From: Stratiolaelaps scimitus
Lineage: Eukaryota; Arthropoda; Arachnida; Mesostigmata; Laelapidae
Length of the DNA stretch: 64,000 bases
Direction of reading: 5' to 3'
NCBI GenBank assembly: GCA_019614645.1
Contig: JABWDB010000001.1
Span: 15,975,501 to 16,039,500, forward strand
The notes under the pieces: model-generated
What the model saw: the letters and a program-made list of their open reading frames with translations, nothing else
Database searches by the model: none
What the model was told of the DNA's origin: nothing
Made by a program: the position numbers and the translations under genes
Shown: in pieces, positions 46,600-60,185 of the stretch
Position numbering within the stretch: the first letter of the stretch is position 1
How the letters are laid out: the number at the start of each line of letters is the position of its first letter

Positions 46600-48480
46600 T
46601 ATTATAATTTCGTTGTGCCACACGCCTCTTCGTCCTAGCAAGCATGGAGGCATCACTTCGATGTGCTCCCTTCAATCGCGACACTAAGCTAACGGGCAAG
46701 GCGGCGAGGAGTCAACTACTTCGTTTTCTTCTAATTTGGCCGTTGTATTTTCTTGGTTGAGCGCTGCATGCTCGGGCGTAATGAAAACCATCCATCACGT
46801 CCTCTCCGCGTCCATCCGTTTAAGGACAATTTAAATCTGCCAAAGCCGTGCTCGTAAGCGGGGTCCGCGCGCTTTCCGGGTTCCGACCTCTTAAAGGTAC
46901 TTACAGTGTCAACGTAAATTACGTTGCTTGGCAAACAAAGCGTGTGTTTGCGACGTCCAACACAACTGGGTCTGATAGACTTAGATCGTCGTTGAGGTAG
47001 CGTAGGGAGAGAAGGCGGGGCGGGGTAACGGGGGAAGGTATCCTCTTTTGCATGCTGCGAGCCCCAAGAGCAGGGCCCTTGTCCTCGAGCACCTATGAAG
47101 CCCAGCCCATCTCGTATGACCTCGGCGACGCAAGGAGTTTGGGAAGCGGCACGCCATCACGGGGAAATAGTTCCCGCACACTATTTGGGTCTCGAACCGA
47201 ACGCTATTTTGGGATCGCCAACAACTTATTTTTCTTCTTCGATTGAAAGTGTACGAACATTTTCTAAGAACTCAAAATTACCTCAGTGTATATATATATA
47301 TATATATATATAGCATTTACCGACATTTACGTCTATACTATTGTGTGGCTATGTATCGCGTCCATGCAACAACATTTCGTCAGTTAAATAGGTTTCGCCT
47401 TTTGACATCGCGGATATCTTTATTTCAAACATGTTCTTGAATACTTGCGCTAATGCACTCCACGCTTGCCAAACGCATGGGAATAAACGAATTTCTAATT
47501 AGGTCAGGTTGGGTCAGACGTCAAAGTGGCACTGTTACAATGGTCCTTATACGCAGCTTACTTCTGAGAGTTGTTTGACATTTTGTCTATGAATAATAGT
47601 CGATTCTGTTGACAGATCGAGTTTTATTGTTGTGTGGTCATGGAAAAATATTATCGTTCACTGTTACACACGTTTGCACCTTTTTCGAGTCAAAGTGATA
47701 AATATATTCAATCCTTGGTTCCATAAGGGGAACACGCAATTGTCGTCCTAGGTATCGCGACCACCTCGGCTGAGAAGGTCTAATTCTTCTAAAAAAGGAC
47801 CGTTCGTTTAACTGCGTTCTAACAAAAAAATTAAAACTTTTCAGTATATTTTATGTAAAGGGTTTGCGAGGGACGCTGCGAAACATAATAATAATGGTTC
47901 TTCAGCTCGTCCAACGATATCGAACATTAATACCAATAATGGAAACCTTTTGAAATGCTATGTTTATTGAACTTTTGTTATTGTGTCATGCCAACACAAG
48001 AAGCGAACACTGAATTAATTTACGATTCATTGCTTAACGCTTGGTACGTGAGTATCAATAATAATATATATTAAGATAATTATAACTATTATATTAACAG
48101 GTTCCAAAGAATCGCACGGGAGCACTGCAACATATGGAAAGTTATCGAGAAAAGGGTATAGTTTTCAATGGTTTCCAAGCATAAAGGTAAGCTGCGTCAT
48201 GAAATCTATTGCGTACATTTGCGAGATCGCATTAAAGGCATTCATTGCAAAACCAGACATCACATGTACGTCTCATGATTTTATCTCCTCGAATCGTGGT
48301 GATTCGGACAACCTCTGAGAGCTCAATCGCAGGGAGGAATGCAGTTGGGTGAGCTTTACGACCACTTATCGAACCCATGGAGCGCTGGCTGAGGGGCTTA
48401 TATCTATTTAGTAGTTACAGGCGCAAGTAGTCTCAGTAGATGTTATTTTCCAACCGCTCGTTCGGTAGTTTGGATTGTGC
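46600..48480. other. No gene recognised
   Basis: The part from 46.6 to 47.2 kb is GC-richer with overlapping short frames. A (TA)12 run lies at 47289-47312. The remainder is AT-rich without features. Confidence 0.5.
47289..47312. repeat. (TA)12 microsatellite
   Basis: Uninterrupted TA dinucleotides. Confidence 0.92.
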
Positions 48481-48499
48481 GTTTTAAGTTGCTTCAGAA

Positions 48500-50220
48500 C
48501 CGCTTGCGTCGCCTTCAATGGGGATTAATATTGTATGCATTTCAAGAGATCGCGCATCTCAACCTGCAGCTACCTGCCAGCCTTCGAACTTAGCAGTCAG
48601 CCGACAAATCTCTTGGACGAAATTCTATTCAGGTCAACAAAGGAGCGTTCCAGGAATTTTTTTTACCTGCTCCAAGGTTCGAAAAGAAAGCGACGAAATC
48701 AAGATCGAGATCACTCGTTCGCTCACCCTTTTTCACTTCCTATCTTGCATGTGACTATATAGTAGCTGTGGAAAGGGGAGGTGGGAGGTTGTATGGTTGC
48801 CTGTGAATCTATCTAGGTATGGAATGTATGAAAGGCGAACCTCATCAGACAGCAGCAGCGGCAATAGCAGCAGAAGTGATCCTCGGACAGATCTGCTGGA
48901 TAGAATCCTGGAATCGTTTCCTCAGCATTCGTATGAGCGCACAGGCCAATGTATGGGCGCTTACGGACTCACAGCAGGCACAAGCACATACAAGCACGAG
49001 CACACGTACTTGCTCACTCTCCGCCAGACATCACCGCCCGCTATCATAGTCGCTGCGCTCGCCACACGCGGCCAGGCGTCCGTTCGCTTACGCGGAGAGG
49101 CGCGCAGTGGCGGAGGATGAAGCTACCGCTGCTGCTGCACGACCACGATGGGAGCCGCCGAGGGAGAAAGCGTCCTCTCGTAGCTTCCCACTCCCATTAC
49201 CCCTCGCGCGCTACCGGCCCAGTCCCATCTACTCGCCCACCGGCCCTGGCCCGTCTCGTTCCGATCCCTCGACGGCGCTGCCTTCAACCAGCGACGTCGA
49301 CGTCCGCTTCGAGCCGCCCTGAGGGCCCCTGACTGCTCGCCAGCCCGTGCACCCACCCCCATATCATGTTCGCGAGAATGGCCCCCGGCGATGCCGTTCC
49401 TCTATACACCGCGGGCAGGAAGGCGAGCGAGCGGCCTAGCTAGGTAACCGGTGAGTGAGTGAGCGACCGTTCGAGCCAGCCAGCGCCCTACCGGCACGGG
49501 ACGAATGGGGAGTGCAGGCTCCTCCAATCGGCCATCTTCCATGTTCCAGGTCCGGCTCCGAAGAGGTGGGCGAGAGAGGAAGAGAGAAATGGGTTCCAGG
49601 TTCGTCGTCCAGGTCGTTCCATCTCGATGGTTCCCCCCCATCCGCTGCTATTGCTGCCGCTCTCGTAGGCATCGCCTTCGTAGCAGCCGGCGGATAGGAA
49701 AATAGGGGCTGCCGGAGAAGTGGGTGGGAAGGTAGGGGGTAGCTACCGAGAGAACAGAGCCGGCAAAGGGGCCGACATCGGTAGCGGACGGCAGGACATT
49801 GAGAAGATATTTTCTGCTGGCCTGCCCTCCTCGATGGCCCGCGATGTCCCTACAATTACCCGAAACGACGAACGCCCCACAAGCAGGCCCCATCTGACGG
49901 CAGGCCATCATCCAGACCCTCTATAAACCAGTCGCAAGGACAGGGGAGGGCGCAAGCAGTCAGCACTGGCGAAGCGGGAGGTCGGCGGGCGAGTCCAAGT
50001 AACAGGAGAACGAAAAATCAAGCAGAGGATGAGCTGGAGACGATTCTGGTACGAACAGATCAGGTCTTGGAACGAACGGAGATGCTCGTTCGTCGATTCG
50101 TTCAAGGGTCCAAAGTGGAGTTAAGAGGAGAAAGTACCTCTCTCTCTCTCCCTTTTTCCCACTCTCTGCGCCCTCTGGCCTCCTTGAAGCGAGCAATTAT
50201 TCGAGCAACTCATTAAAAAC
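48500..50220. other. GC-rich block, no gene established
   Basis: Frames on both strands overlap heavily between 48797 and 49926. CAG runs occur near 48850 and a CT run near 50140. Compositions are Arg/Ser/Pro-rich without motifs. Confidence 0.45.
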
Positions 50221-50229
50221 GAGGATCGA

Positions 50230-53200
50230 ACTAAAAGTCAAAAGGAATAAGATTATGGCTGAGGAGGTAACACCATCAACTGACATCGCGTCACCGTTCA
50301 TATTTCGAGGGGCCTTAGGTGGCCACAGTGGTATGTGAAAGTATTTTATCCTTTAATATTAGAAATAGTAACAAAGAAATAATTCTGATGATAATAATAA
50401 TAATAATTCTAAAGCGTTCGGTTACACACGTACGTCTAAAGACCTTCACAAAGCTAAATCCTACGACTTCGCCTGCACATTATGAGGGATATCATATTAG
50501 AATTTTGTTGACTATAAGCGTGCACATTTGAAACGTGTGCACTATTAGCCTCCGCTCACTTGCAAGTTTAGTACAGAACGATTTTCAAAAAGGAACACAT
50601 TCGGGACGTCTAAATGGCTTCGCTTCCCAGAAATGTATGGTACAGTTATTCCCAATTTGGAGCATGGCAGAATCTGATTAGTAGCACGATTCCCTGACAA
50701 AGCGACAACCGTAGATAATAACAACACCCAAGTAACGTCCTTCTGAAGAATAGCAGTATATATCTTGATTCGCAACGAAATTCCAATTCAAGACCTACAC
50801 CGACATTGCCTGCATCTTAAAATAAGGCCAGATGCTCGCCGCTTGGACTGCAACCCCCTCGCGAAAAGATCTCATGGTGAGGCTTATCGCAATAGTAGAA
50901 ACGAAAAAGGCTTAATATGCCGAAACACAATCATCCATGGGCCATCGAGAGTTTTGCGTCCATCATATCTTGGCCACGACTTGCTTCTTGGCCGTCTGCG
51001 TCATCCTGTTATAACGACGTCGAGATCAGTCCCGCGACCCAAACCCTCTGCCGTTGTGCAAGGTCGTGTTTGAAGTGGACAGCTGAACCAGTCCTGAACC
51101 GGACGAGTCAGGCACTTGTGCGGCTTCCAACATGGAGCGAGTGTCAGATGTGTCTTTGTGTATGTGCGTGAGTGTGTGGGCTTTGCCATGACGGCGGGAT
51201 CGACATCTTCGCCCCGTATTCGCCCTTTGCCTGCGGGCAAAGCGTATATATCGATACGCTTGAGCTCGGCGACTCGCCCCGTTCATTCTTCTCTTGTCGT
51301 TCTTGTCTCATCGGGACGGGGTGGGTCTTCAGGTTGTTCGTAAAAACGCTGCGCATCTCGGTCACGTCGTGAACGCCTTGGGCTAGTTCCGGGCAACGCG
51401 CAGATGGAGATAGAACTGCCCCCCCCCCCCTGCTACAGGGACTACTTGAGCAAAAATCCGATCACTAGGTGACAGCTGTGTTACTAATGTTTCACATTAC
51501 ATCCCGTTGTTTGTACAGTGCTATGCTCCACCAATTGTGTACAAAGTGTGCAACTGACAAACGCAGAGAATTCCAAGATGACCGACGAGGATTTTCGCCT
51601 ATATGGCAGGGTACCATGTGAAAAAATTAAAGAGATTGGTTCATATGTGGACAAAAACACCAACGCCTAATTTGCACTATACCACTCTGGAGCGAAAATC
51701 CACGCTGATGAAAGTTCGGTAAAACTCGGATTGGAGTCGTGTCACTTGTCCGAGTATGTGGAACAACGATAATATATTTGAATAAAATCTTTACGATATA
51801 TTAATTTGTCAAATACAAAGGAGGATTTGAAAATTGCTCCACTGTGGTTAAAACTGATTGGCAACTATCACACGAATGCGCCATGCCACAGGGCTCGACC
51901 ACTATTGTTCTATGTCACCTACGAACAGTGCTATCGAAGGACCAAGTTCCAGTGTGATCCTATTTAGTCATCAGTTCGTTTTTATTGTTAACGTCATGCT
52001 TAATAATGAAATGACGTCCTCGTTCCCCTCTGACGGTTTTCTGCCACCTATGCTGTTGGGATTTGCTACTTTTTGTCTTTTCGATGGTGAGCACCACAAT
52101 TTGATGTTATTTCACTAACAAATACCACCCTCCCCATAAGGTCGGGCATTCGACAGGAATTACTGACTAGCCCAATAAATTAGGAAAGTGTTGCATCTCC
52201 ACGAAGCGCGCACTCTTGCCGTTTTCGATTTATCGTGTGGACGAAGTGCTATATTATGCGATCCCATGCCCCGTCATCCTCGTGTGACACATATCATCGA
52301 GGCAGTATCTTCCGAGCAAGCGGGCAGGCTCACTCTGCTTTACTGAGTACGCTTACTATTCTCGTCCACAGGTGTATCGTGCTTCGTTCGGTGTTGGCTA
52401 ACAAGACCCCCTGAGCGAGCAGAGTACTCGACGCAGACGATAGCATTGTCGTTCCCCCCGCCGCCGCCGTAGCAGCGGCGAGGGGAAGCATAGCGCAGGG
52501 TGGGCCATGCGAGCACGACCGGCGTTCCTCGAGCACGTTGTTGTCGTCTTTATCACGGTCGCCGTGGACGTGGATCTGGCCAGGGCATTGCTGCAGCACA
52601 GGCCGCTGCTGAACGTTACATCTAACAGTTTATGCTGCCGCTACGGCTCGGTGCATGTGCGATGTCTGCGTGCTGTCAGCAGGAGAGCCGTGCGTCCTCT
52701 GGCCGAACCAGCTCAACGGGCGGTGCGGCTCCAAGCGGTGATCTCGCAGCGGCTCGCAGTGGCTGCGGCAGAGCCGGAAGACGCGGAGAAGAGATTAAGA
52801 GCTGCAACCTCACCCCAAATTTCTCCCACCGTTGCGTCGCATTGCCTATCCCCTATGCCCGCGGTGCAACCGCGAGTTCGCTAATGGCTTTATGGCCCCT
52901 CGTGAGCGGCGGGCGACGGACGACGGAAGCGAGCCGGCCAAGTAAACACAACATAAAACTTTCACGAATTGAGTGATTTACGCACATGTTGCTACGACTC
53001 CGACTACTGCCACTGCGACTACAGTTGCCAGTGCTGCTGCTGCTATCGCTTGCGGGTGCGTGACGTGGAAGGGTACTCGCGCTGCTAAACTGTCGGCCGG
53101 CCGGCCACGTGCCGAAAGCTGCCCATTTCAGCCAGTACACACGTCCAACTAATTTCAATTATTTCGACATGACGTATCCATATTGCCATCCACGGGGAGA

Positions 53201-53320
53201 TAGGATAGCAATCCCACGGCCGGCAACCGATACACCACGCCAACGGGGGTGTGGAGCCAATGGGTGCATGCATTGGACAGCCATATGTGGAGTAACAAGC
53301 ATCGGCTGAGGTAGCTGGTG
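50230..53320. other. No gene recognised; GC-rich at 50.8-51.4 and 52.3-53.3 kb
   Basis: AT-rich DNA separates two GC-rich blocks. The frames at 52507-52884 and 52632-52976 overlap in different phases and are Arg/Ala/Val-rich. No motif was found. Confidence 0.45.
51419..51430. repeat. C12 homopolymer
   Basis: Twelve consecutive C, a likely site of sequencing or assembly length error. Confidence 0.9.
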
Positions 53321-53478
53321 CCCTATGTGAAACGAGTACTATAGTCGTCTATATTTTGTTTCCTGATGCTCTCTATACTCTACAGTGTTCTTGTGTGTGT
53401 GTCAGAGACAAACGTTCTTAGCGTCTGAGTAAATAGACTCTGCTTATCGTTAGTTTGTGCACATTCGGCATTATCCAA

Positions 53479-53504
53479 AAACTGAACCAGCCTGGGTTCA
53501 GTTT
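53479..53504. repeat. Perfect 10-bp hairpin, 6-nt loop
   Basis: AAACTGAACC and GGTTCAGTTT enclose AGCCTG. There is no downstream T tract that would suggest a terminator-like role. Confidence 0.8.
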
Positions 53505-54210
53505 GCATTGGACCTATTTTCGGTGGATTGTTAAAAACAAATCAAGTTCAAGAGTATTTCTGCAGATCTAAGGTATACAAAAGGGTGAACAAGGGTGAAT
53601 GAGATCCATAGCAAATACGAGATTCATATTCATATAGGTTCGAATCGCGCGATGTGACACATAGTGAACTTCAGCGTTTTTCGAACTGCAGTTCCGTTGA
53701 GTAAGCCAATGTTGTTAAATACGATTTAAAGATTGCCCAACACCGCACCGTTAGATCAGCAGCAAAAGCGTATTGAATATAAGTAATACTTTCGTTCAAT
53801 GTTACTTAGCATGCTGATAATACCCCAGTGAACAGACTAATAGGATCCTTAACCCGAAAACCCCACTAATTGGTAGAAAATCACACCCAGTGACCCACTG
53901 ATTAAGATCCAAGCGTCGTAAGGATTCAACAACGCAAAGAATACAAAATAGGCGATATCCCAGCGACAGATCTACAAACTGACAGAGTTAATTCATGCTT
54001 TCAATGAATTTGGTTCATACAAAAAAAAAGACAATAATCACGTTGACTATTAAATGGTCGAAGAAGGCTCCGAGTATAATGGGTATAAGGTGTAATATGT
54101 TATAATGCGCGCGAGATGGTTTTGGTTAGCCGTCGTCTTTCGAGGTAGGCGTTAATCGTCTCAAATGACTTGCCTTCCCTCGGACGAACTAGAGCACATC
54201 GGATCGATCT
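53505..54210. other. AT-rich, nothing seen
   Basis: A box-B-like GGTTCGAATC near 53638 has no matching box A or fold. No coding frame was found. Confidence 0.5.
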
Positions 54211-54211
54211 A

Positions 54212-55200
54212 CTATGATGTCATGCCAGCGCTGTTGGGAACAGGGATCCTTCGCTTGTCGAAGGACTGCAGTCGACTCCTCATGCGACTACCAGTAGACA
54301 GCGCCAGCCAGCCCGACAGCCTCAAGGCTGAGAGACAGAGATAGAGGAACTCGAGACGCTTGACTTGTGACGCCTCTTTCGACCATAGTGGTGCTTCTTG
54401 ATCGAAGTGGCGTGGGCAAAACCACAAGGCGCACCGACTTGGCTCAATGGGAGAACTATACTCCTGTCCGTATGTGCACCAGAGGTGGTGGTGGTGGTTC
54501 TGGCTGTGCCAGCCTGATGCGTGCTCGCCCGTACGCTTGCCGACGGTACGGAGGACGCAAGCTATTATACTTCCCTCCGTCAAATGCTGGGATCCGCTTC
54601 GCGCTTCCCTGTTTCCACGTGGCTCGTCTTCGAGCGGGTGTGCCGTTCTCGTTCCTCAGGAGCAATAGCAGCAGCAGCAGTAGCAGTAGCCGTACACAGA
54701 ACTTACAGGAAGGACACAGGAGGCTTAAAGCGACGGTGGATCTGGCGGAACCGAACCGCGACGGACGGCGGACCGTAATTGGGATCCGCCTCCTTGTCTC
54801 CTACCTGAGTGAACAACGAAGACGGAGACGACGACGACGAACGCTGAGCGACGGGCGAGCCTCAGCGCCGGGACACCGGTGCCAGCGAAACGAAGGCGAC
54901 TGAAGGAGCTGTCACAGGACCAGCGGCGAGCCCACAGTCTTTCGTCCTCCACCCATCTCTAGCTATAATAGCTATCTCCTCTCCTCACTTACTGACACCA
55001 GCCTCCTCCGCCGCCGCCGCTACCACGGCTAAGGCTACGGCTACCAGTTCTGCTGCTGCTGCTGCGGTGCGCCAAGACACCTCACCAGTCTCACGCGCAT
55101 CGTGTCGTTTAAAGACAACGAGAAGGCGAAGAGAAAGAAGACGAGGGACGATGGCTTGGGAACGTGGGGAAACTTGGACACGAAGGATAATTAGCAAAGT
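54212..55200. other. GC-rich block with CAG and CGA repeats, no gene established
   Basis: The 178-codon plus-strand frame at 54367-54903 contains Gly and Ser runs from GGT and AGC repeats and an Arg run from CGA repeats. Its SGVGKTT near the start is not a valid P-loop context. Opposing frames overlap it. Confidence 0.45.
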
Positions 55201-55769
55201 GGATCGGGAAGCATATAGGTAATAGGTAGCAACTGTTGGCCACGTCAGCTATTACGCTTAGAAATCCTTTCGTGTAAGTTCCGTGTATAGCAGCAGCAGC
55301 AGAAGATGGGCAATCAAGACGTAGTTGCTAAAGGTACTTAGCAGCGGAAGTGGGTAATGAGATATGTTGGAGGTGTGATTTGACATGCATTGATAATGCC
55401 TATCTTGGTACGGACGCGGATATCGTAAATTTCACAGAAACAAGAAAGCACCCTATTTATTTATCATTACCCCAGTCTTCTGATCGGTAGCGATATATTG
55501 GGAAATATAATGGATCTTCAACTATTGGGGAGACAGTATATGAATATGGGCGTTATTCCTCGTTACGTCTTACTATTATATGATAACTATCGGTGGATTG
55601 TTTCGACAACGGAAGGGAGATTTTCCTTGGCACACAGCCTGCTCATTTACTGGTATTTAAATAAGTAGATATGGGGGCCTAAGTATTTGTGAGCAACAAG
55701 TGGCACCCCAAGATGATCGGTGTCAATATTCGATTGACGCCATCTCGGAACATGGTCGTTAGGTCGTAA

Positions 55770-56057
55770 AAGCATTCATTTGCGTTACTATCGTCCGCCT
55801 TGAGCAATATTCCTAAGAAGAGGCGTGTTTCTCATGATTATAAGCAAAATGATTTTGGTGATCCTATGAAAGAGACACCTTTCGTAATCTCGCTATTCCC
55901 CATCCTTCGTTTCCGAATTGTTCCTTTTAAATTAGCTGGATTATTACTGGCGGCTGGTCTAGTACTTAATCTTATTTACTTGGCTCTCAGCACCCTCTCT
56001 ATTGTGACGATTTTTTCCACGAGGATCCAGTTCAGGATAACGGTTGTAGACACATAA
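55770..56057 (+). CDS. Possible coding segment with two hydrophobic stretches (weak)
   Basis: An open plus-strand frame contains a basic IPKKRR cluster, then FVISLFPIL, then a longer hydrophobic stretch LAGLLLAAGLVLNLIYLAL that could be a membrane segment, and ends in TAA. It opens with a non-ATG codon, so it would need an upstream exon. No family is recognised. GC content is intermediate at the edge of a GC-rich block. Confidence 0.18.
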   Translation, partial: KHSFALLSSALSNIPKKRRVSHDYKQNDFGDPMKETPFVISLFPILRFRIVPFKLAGLLLAAGLVLNLIYLALSTLSIVTIFSTRIQFRITVVDT

Positions 56058-56866
56058 CCAGTGCATGTCCTCTAGACGACGAGAAGCGTTGAACGTCAGC
56101 GTCCAATTCGTGTGGCACCATTTGAAATGGCCAGTACGGATACTCAGTGTTTCCGGTTCATTCCATTCGGAGTGCCATTCATTGAGTCGTTCGTTCTTTC
56201 GTTGTGTCGGCGTCTCTTCAACGGTGCGTTTCGCACCTGTCGGTTCGTTATCGATAGTCGTCCTTTGGTCGCAATGCCCCGCTGCTCTATTCTACTCGCT
56301 CGTGCTGGAATATATCCTCGTTTTAGCCGACATCTAATGGAGAGGTGCAGGCCACCCTGAGCGGCGGAAAGCGCATGAGGATGAACACTGTTCACCAGTT
56401 TTATGTAGTCAGTTGTATGGCTCCATGATAGCCAGATAGGTGGCGACGGACGCAGTAGCCATTCAGACCGAGTCGCTTATACTAGATACTATGGAATAGC
56501 GACAGGGCACCGGCAAGCATGAAGCCGTCTGCTAGAAGGCTTCTTCCGCTCCGCTTAGTGTTGCCGGGGAGGACGGCGGGGACAACGACGAAGACGAGGA
56601 AGAAGATCCTTGTGATGCAAATCAACTGCCTCCTATTCCACCGATTCTGCTCTGAGGGAACGAAGCGCCCAGCGACGAAACCCTGAACCGCGAACGCAGA
56701 AGAGCGAAGTAGTGAGGAAATAGTGAGGACACGGCGAGAGACACAGACGGAGGAGGCCGAACGGGGCAAGAGCCGGGAAGGGAACAACGAGAACGAGCTT
56801 GCGTTGAGCACCGAAGAAAATGTAGGAATAGGGTCTACGAGAATCCAAGAAAGAGAGTGACTCAAT

Positions 56867-56900
<34 letters not shown>

Positions 56901-56905
56901 GAGAG
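56867..56905. repeat. (GA)n compound microsatellite
   Basis: GA dinucleotides with one GGG interruption. They account for the Ser/Leu-rich 184- and 150-codon frames on the minus strand at 56482-57085, which I do not call genes. Confidence 0.92.
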
Positions 56906-57099
56906 GGACAGAGAGTGATACAGTTGAAGGGGAAACCAAGACAGGACGAGAGCAACGACGACGGTGTCGCCGAGGCCCGCAGCCCAAGATACCTCAGAGA
57001 GTCCGAGAGGAAGAGAGGGAGAGAGAGAGAGTGCAATGAGAACCAGGTAGAGGCGTCGTAGAGGACGAGAAGGCGGCATTCTCATGGAGATTCACATTG

Positions 57100-59600
57100 G
57101 CGTCATTGGCAACACATTGCCTGCGTCGAGTTCCGCAAAAGCACTACAGCAGGCAGGTAGCAGCTACAGGATGGCGGCAATAGAAGCAGTACTAGTAGGG
57201 AAGTAGCAGAAGGAAGGAGAAGTCTCAGCAGCGCCGTGAGTTCGCTCTTTGGGCATTGGCAAGACGGCAGCGACGGCCGGGTAGGGTAAGGCGCATCGGT
57301 GTGGCCATTCGAAATTCTATTCCCATTGCGTCCGAGCGTATGTGCGTTGGTACACACCCGACCGAGACGCAGTATTGGGACTTAAGGAACGAACGGGTGA
57401 GGGGGAGAGAGAGAGTTCACGGCGAACCCTCAGGTGTTGTGGGGCGAGTCTACTTCACTACGCCTTGCCAGCAACCGTTGCTGTGCAAGGGAGAGATCGA
57501 GATGTATATATTCGGTAGAGTATAGGACAGGAGCAGCAAGCCATAGTCGTCTTCGATGCAACGACGGGAGGACGGCCTAGGATTGTGCCAGGCAGATAAT
57601 TGAACTCTGGGAATAGTGTCCTTTCATCATCGTCACCGGCAGGAGATCTTTCGATTTTCTTCTTTTTTCTATTTCTTCTTTGGCTTACAGCGTCCTGTAT
57701 ATGCTCGAACTGCCACCCCGATGCTAATGCGACTTTTCATTTGCGCGTTTTGTATAATATGAAAAAAAATTACTATGAGAAAGGGCAGCTCCTCACCGGA
57801 GGTGCATTTCGTATGAGCATGAGATGGAACAGATAGATCAAAGACGCTAATATCGCCAGCAGGGTCAACAATGCTCAGGTCGAGGGTTTTCGTCCCTGTG
57901 GTACTACTATAGGTCCGGCGGCGTACAGCACTTTCGCATGGACGGCATCTCCTCCACCAATATTCCGCTTAGAATAATTCAAATTTTTCACCACCGATGA
58001 GCTCTTGCATCACACAGCACGACCGCGAAGAAGTGGTAAACAAGTTCCAAACGCTTCGATCGGAATTACTCATTTATACTAACTATCACTCTGTACAGCA
58101 CTTTTTGTGTTATATCAGAAGGTAAACAATGTAGTGTACCTTGTCGATCATAACATCAATAACCAAATTAGCTAGTCAGAGACTCAAACAACAGTGATTT
58201 CAATCCGTTATCTGACATTACTTGCCTGCGCTATCCTACTGCCCACTCACAATTACAGCTCATCTTATTTCTCATCTTGTCATCATTTAACATGCGCAGA
58301 CGCGAATCGCACGGCGGTAGCGAAAATAAACAATAGGTCGCTATAGTAAATATGTTTTCGTTCTTTCGGTAGGGCGCGCGACGGCGGCTATCGCCGCTCG
58401 TCCATGTTGCCATCTATTTTGCAAGCAGTCTTTTTTAGCAAATGCTCCCTAGGTGGGATAAAACGTCAGGTCGTATTGTACATTCGTTCTATTCTGAGTG
58501 TCATCCCCAATACCCCTTGACACACTCTGGTCTGCGCTCGGTCTCGTTGAACTGCCGCCCACGGGCTGCAAACGCCGCTTGAGCCGGGCGACTCGATCCT
58601 TCGCACGTCCTTGAACTGTGGCCTACACGCATTCGCTTTAGTTCCTCCCAGCCCGCCCGGCCCGGTCTGGAAAACCGCCGCGACTGTTGTTTATTATTGG
58701 TCCGTGTGCGCGTACTCGACTCGGCTCCTGTGACGCCTAAGTAAATTCTACACCCATCTTTTGTCTCTTGATCGCAGACAAACAACCATATAACGTATGG
58801 CACGTATCGGAGGATTCGTTTGAATATGTATTCAGCTCTAGGATGGGATGAACGCTCCGGCCCGCAAAGCGCATTGTGGCGTATGTGTGTCGGCGTCGCA
58901 TAAAACTGGCGCTGCCCCAGCTGCGATAATTCCCCGCCAGACGATGATGCGCTGATTACATTTTAAGCACCTTGTGTCAGCTAGTCACCCGCATTGAGGA
59001 CGCTGACTAGCAAGCAAAGAGAAACTCGCACGCGATACCAGATGACGGTGACGAGACGAGTGAACTCGGTATGGTATGCATATATTGTTCATTGTGGGCA
59101 TTAACAACTAGGCGCCAACTGCGTGTTGGAACAATTTTATCTCGCAATCATTTTCCGATTCAAGCAAAATGCTGCGACCTAATTTAATGAGAATCGCTTT
59201 GTTAGGCAACTAGTAATTAGCCACTTCTCGTCGAGTTTTTGATTAGTTGTACTATTGTATAACGGCTGCGGGAGAAACAATCAAACGCACGCCATAGTGT
59301 AACTCCGCTGTTTTATTTTAAATACAACCTTTGAGTGGGAGGCCAAGTGGACTCACACTCAACGTGAGTCGCGACATATTAATAAGGCACGAACGAATAT
59401 GAACGAGAATCTCTTGTGTAGGCATGTGGGCCTTTTTCGACTATTCCACTATCTCACGTCACATCGAACACAGGCAGCCCCCCGCTACGCGCGAGATACA
59501 GTCAGTCAGTCGTCGAGGTCTTATTGAACTACACGTATCCGACTGAAACCGACTGCTACCACGGATCCATTAATAAGTTTTCAAAGTTTCGATCAACCTG
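57100..59600. other. No gene recognised
   Basis: GC-rich to 57.6 kb, then AT-rich with a GC-richer patch at 58.5-58.7 kb. An AGGG-TTTTCGT-CCCT stem-loop near 57882 resembles a tRNA T arm, but the rest of a tRNA is absent. Confidence 0.45.
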
Positions 59601-59614
59601 AAGCGATGACATAG

Positions 59615-59926
59615 ATGTCTATCGGGAGCACCATCAGTCCACACTGTTTCGCATATCCACGTCATCCATCTCGAAGGTCATCCAGGAAAACAACCTATAG
59701 ACGAAGACGTTGCGTCAACTGCTCTGCGCAGTTAAAAGTTGTCGGCACGTGTACACCTTTCGGCAAAGTGAGGATTATTTGCTATATGACCACAGGCAGC
59801 CATGCGAGCAAAGCTATAGTACGCTTAAATCCGGAAAGACCTAAACTTTCTGCGACATCTGAACAGGAGTCCGGTTCGAATATTAATTATACAGGAGTTA
59901 ACTTCGGGCTGAATTTACACCGATAG
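59615..59926 (+). CDS. Possible coding frame, unrecognised (weak)
   Basis: A 103-codon frame starting with ATG includes a basic RRRRCVNCSAQLKVVGTC stretch and ends HR. No domain is recognised. It lies just upstream of the tandem array and could equally be chance or a transposon fragment. Confidence 0.15.
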   Translation: MSIGSTISPHCFAYPRHPSRRSSRKTTYRRRRCVNCSAQLKVVGTCTPFGKVRIICYMTTGSHASKAIVRLNPERPKLSATSEQESGSNINYTGVNFGLNLHR

Positions 59927-60185
59927 CACAAAGGACGCAAGGTGGACGTAAATGCTTCATGGTGCTAGCACCACAAAACGGGTTAATGTTGAAATTAAAT
60001 TAACGCTGGTGATGTCCGTCCGACAAGTGACTTCCATTTCTTTCGGACGCCGATTTCGGGGGTTTCTCTGCTTCGAAGGTAGTCATGTTTGGTATCTCTG
60101 TGTAGCTACCGACGAGGACAAGATTTCTATGCGGGTGGGGGGTCGGTCGGGGGCGGAGGTCAAAATGGGGGGGCATTTTATAAAA

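Noticed and set aside
6990..47312. Dispersed microsatellites as a CRISPR-like array
   Set aside because: They are simple dinucleotide runs at unrelated positions. There are no regularly spaced repeats with unique spacers and no cas-like genes.
53638..53650. Box-B-like GGTTCGAATC
   Set aside because: No box A within the expected distance and no cloverleaf.
54367..54903. 178-codon frame starting with an SGVGKTT that recalls a P-loop
   Set aside because: The required glycine five positions before GKT is absent, no Walker B or other NTPase motif follows, and the rest is Gly, Ser and Arg runs from triplet repeats.
56482..57085. 184- and 150-codon minus-strand frames with Ser/Leu repeats
   Set aside because: Their length is produced by the GA/CT microsatellite at 56867-56905, and two different frames are open over the same bases.
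57860..57900. T-arm-like stem AGGG-TTTTCGT-CCCT
   Set aside because: No D arm, anticodon arm or acceptor stem at tRNA distances.
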